NCBI GenBank assembly: GCA_040880305.1
Contig: JBBDIP010000037.1
Location: 1 to 24,414 of the forward strand
DNA: 24,414 nucleotides
Direction of reading: 5' to 3'
DNA from: JBBDIP01 sp040880305
GTDB lineage: Bacteria > Bacillota > Sulfobacillia > Fermentithermobacillales > Fermentithermobacillaceae
The position numbers and the translations under genes are program-made. The notes under the pieces were generated by a model. That model was given only the letters and a program-made list of their open reading frames with translations. It was not told the origin of the DNA and ran no database searches. Below are positions 22,911 to 24,414 of the stretch, one piece after another. Each line of letters begins with the position of its first letter. Within the stretch, counting starts at the first letter, position 1.

Positions 22911-24414
22911 CTAGTGACTCGGGCACCTCAGCACCTTGCCCGCTATCGCCCCGGTGTGCTTCCCGTCTTCTATCACCATCACGCCGTTCACCATGACACG
23001 CTCGATGCCCCTGGGGTAGTTCATCGGCGATTCGAAGGTGGCGGTGTCGATTACGGTATCGGGGTCAAATAAGGTGAGGTCAGCCTTCATGCCGGGCCGG
23101 ACCAACCCGCGGTCCCACAAGCCGACCCGCCACGCGGCCATGCCGGTCATCTTGTAGACGGCCCGCTCAAGCGGGAATACCTTCTCGTCGCGAGAATAGT
23201 GCCCCAAGACGCGCGGGAACGTCCCGAACGTCCTCGGGTGGGGATGGCCCTTGGCCAGCGGACCGTCCACGGCCATGCAGCTCGAGTCGGATCCCACCAT
23301 CACGCAAGGGTGGGCCATCACCGTCTTCACGTCTTCCTCGCACATTCCGAAACGGGCCTGCCCGACTTCGAGTTCCTCTTCGGTCAAGAGGCGCCAGGCA
23401 GCCTCGATTTCGCTGATGCCCCAGATGGCGGCTATCTCCGGTATCCTCTTGCCCTGCGCGAACGAGTTCTTCTGCGACTTGACGCCTGTGATGAGGAGCC
23501 GGGACCAGCCGCCGCCGTCCTGATTCCTGGCGACCGTCTCCGTGAGGCCCTTGGAGACCTCGGGGTCCCGCAGTCTGGCCAGAAGAGCCTTCGGCCCTCC
23601 TTCGTGAGCCCAGCCTGGGATTATTGAGGTCAGTCTCGTGGCAGACGCTATGTACGGGTACTGGTCGCAGGTGACGTCGACGCCTTCCTTGCGGGCCTCC
23701 TCGATCATGGGCAGGGACTGCTTCACCAGGCCCCAGGCCTTCTCACCCGACGCCTTGTGGTGGGATATCTGGACTGAAACGCCGCCCTCTCTGCCGACGC
23801 GGATGGCTTCTCGAACCGACTCCAGGAGCCCCGTGCCCTCGTCCCTCATGTGGGTGGCGTAAAGCCCGCCGTAGGGAGCCATGGCCTTGGCCAGCTCGAT
23901 CAACTCTTCGGTGGCGGCATAGGAGCTGGGAGGATAGATGAGCCCGCTGGAGTAGCCAAATGCTCCTGCCTCAAGGGCCTCGACCAGGAGGTTCTTCATC
24001 TCCGTCAGTTCAGCGTCGGTCGGAGGGCGATTGTCGTATCCCATGGCCGAACTCCGCAACGCACTGTGGCCAACCAAGGGGACGATGTTGAGCCCGACGC
24101 CGGCTTTCTCCAGGACGGTCATGTACTCGGCAAAGGTGCTCCACGTGACCGCGGTGCCCTCGTCGGTCTCGACCGTGACCTGAGCTCCGCGCCTCTTTTC
24201 GGTGATCGGAGCCGCCGACATCCCGCACTGTCCGGTGACCTCCGTGGTCACTCCCTGGCGGATCTTGGATTCGCCGCGGTTGTCTACAAACCAAGGGGTA
24301 TCCGAGTGGCTGTGGGAATCGATGAACCCCGGGGCCAGCGTCAGCCCCTGCCCGTCGATGACCCGGGCGGCGGCGCCGCCGCCCGTCTTCCCCCCTTCCA
24401 CGATGACCCCCTCC
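22911..24414 (-). CDS. N-acyl-D-amino-acid deacylase (D-aminoacylase) family amidohydrolase, 5' end outside the window
   Basis: About 500 residues are visible; the frame is open to the right edge, so the first strand-rich residues are missing, and the GTG at 24401 is probably internal. The metal-site motif APGFIDSHSHSD is followed by VTTEVTGQCGMSAAP, GHSALRSSAMG, AGAFGYSSGLIYPP, ATHMRDEGTGLLESV, VQISHHKASGEKAWG, CDQYPYIASAT, MVGSDSS with the catalytic aspartate, and the C-terminal LVRPGMKADLTLFDP. Enzymes of this family remove acyl groups from N-acyl-D-amino acids. In this cluster it could deacylate a D-amino acid or peptide attached to an amino sugar, or act on an N-acyl sugar derivative. 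It ends 113 bp before the nagA pseudogene. Confidence 0.88.
   Translation of the reverse strand, partial: EGVIVEGGKTGGGAAARVIDGQGLTLAPGFIDSHSHSDTPWFVDNRGESKIRQGVTTEVTGQCGMSAAPITEKRRGAQVTVETDEGTAVTWSTFAEYMTVLEKAGVGLNIVPLVGHSALRSSAMGYDNRPPTDAELTEMKNLLVEALEAGAFGYSSGLIYPPSSYAATEELIELAKAMAPYGGLYATHMRDEGTGLLESVREAIRVGREGGVSVQISHHKASGEKAWGLVKQSLPMIEEARKEGVDVTCDQYPYIASATRLTSIIPGWAHEGGPKALLARLRDPEVSKGLTETVARNQDGGGWSRLLITGVKSQKNSFAQGKRIPEIAAIWGISEIEAAWRLLTEEELEVGQARFGMCEEDVKTVMAHPCVMVGSDSSCMAVDGPLAKGHPHPRTFGTFPRVLGHYSRDEKVFPLERAVYKMTGMAAWRVGLWDRGLVRPGMKADLTLFDPDTVIDTATFESPMNYPRGIERVMVNGVMVIEDGKHTGAIAGKVLRCPSH

Noticed and set aside
22798..22926. N-terminal extension of nagA-3 starting at 22926
   Set aside because: It would overlap the end of the D-aminoacylase-like gene and adds a Pro/Gly/Arg-rich stretch absent from NagA. 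The TTG at 22797 matches the start of the intact paralogue.
1..24414. Insertion sequences or phage genes as a cause of the gene damage
   Set aside because: No transposase, integrase or terminal inverted repeats were recognised; all lesions look like deletions, a short duplication or frameshifts.

Overview
The window is a GC-rich (roughly 60%) bacterial fragment. Apart from two small plus-strand genes at the left edge, everything is a tightly packed, co-directional minus-strand gene cluster, transcribed right to left. Strong purine-rich Shine-Dalgarno sites, frequent TTG and GTG starts, a mannose-family PTS, and an HPr with both His15 and Ser46 point to a Gram-positive Bacillota (Clostridia-like, anaerobic or fermentative) organism. 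That placement is inference; no rRNA or marker gene is present.

The content is an amino-sugar or N-acyl-sugar catabolic island. In order of transcription: (1) 24.4-22.9 kb, an N-acyl-D-amino-acid deacylase-like amidohydrolase running off the right edge; (2) 22.8-20.0 kb, a damaged block with a nagA pseudogene, an SDR remnant, an intact HAD-IB phosphatase and a second, broken HAD-IB copy; (3) 19.76-17.18 kb, a complete mannose/fructose/sorbose-family PTS as IIC, IID, IIA, IIB; (4) 17.16-15.59 kb, a broken neutral-ceramidase-like gene and an internally shortened SIS protein; (5) 15.59-3.84 kb, a catabolic run with nagA, SDR, an EF_0837-type deacetylase, a DgaE-type PLP ammonia-lyase, a Gfo/Idh/MocA oxidoreductase, a second EF_0837-type deacetylase, a Cof-type HAD phosphatase, an intact ceramidase-like hydrolase, a second intact nagA, a DgaF-type KDPG aldolase and a zinc alcohol dehydrogenase; (6) 3.82-0.66 kb, HPr, PTS Enzyme I and a two-domain GlmS/AgaS-like SIS enzyme. 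The left edge carries a truncated DUF2975-like membrane protein and a small XRE regulator on the plus strand, convergent with the cluster.

A working model (inference): the PTS imports and phosphorylates an N-acyl amino sugar or amino-sugar acid, with EI and HPr supplied from the same cluster. Several amidohydrolases remove acyl groups. From there either the SIS enzyme deaminates or isomerises the hexosamine phosphate, or oxidoreductases and the DgaE/DgaF pair convert a glucosaminate-6-phosphate-type acid through 2-keto-3-deoxy-6-phosphogluconate to pyruvate and glyceraldehyde-3-phosphate. No sugar kinase and no NagB are present in the window.

The most striking structural feature is that five genes between 15.6 and 22.8 kb carry internal deletions, frameshifts or a 19-bp tandem duplication, and each damaged gene has an intact or longer member of its family elsewhere in the same cluster. 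Strong intercistronic RNA hairpins, best formed in the minus-strand transcript, lie between IID and IIA and between nagA and the SDR gene.
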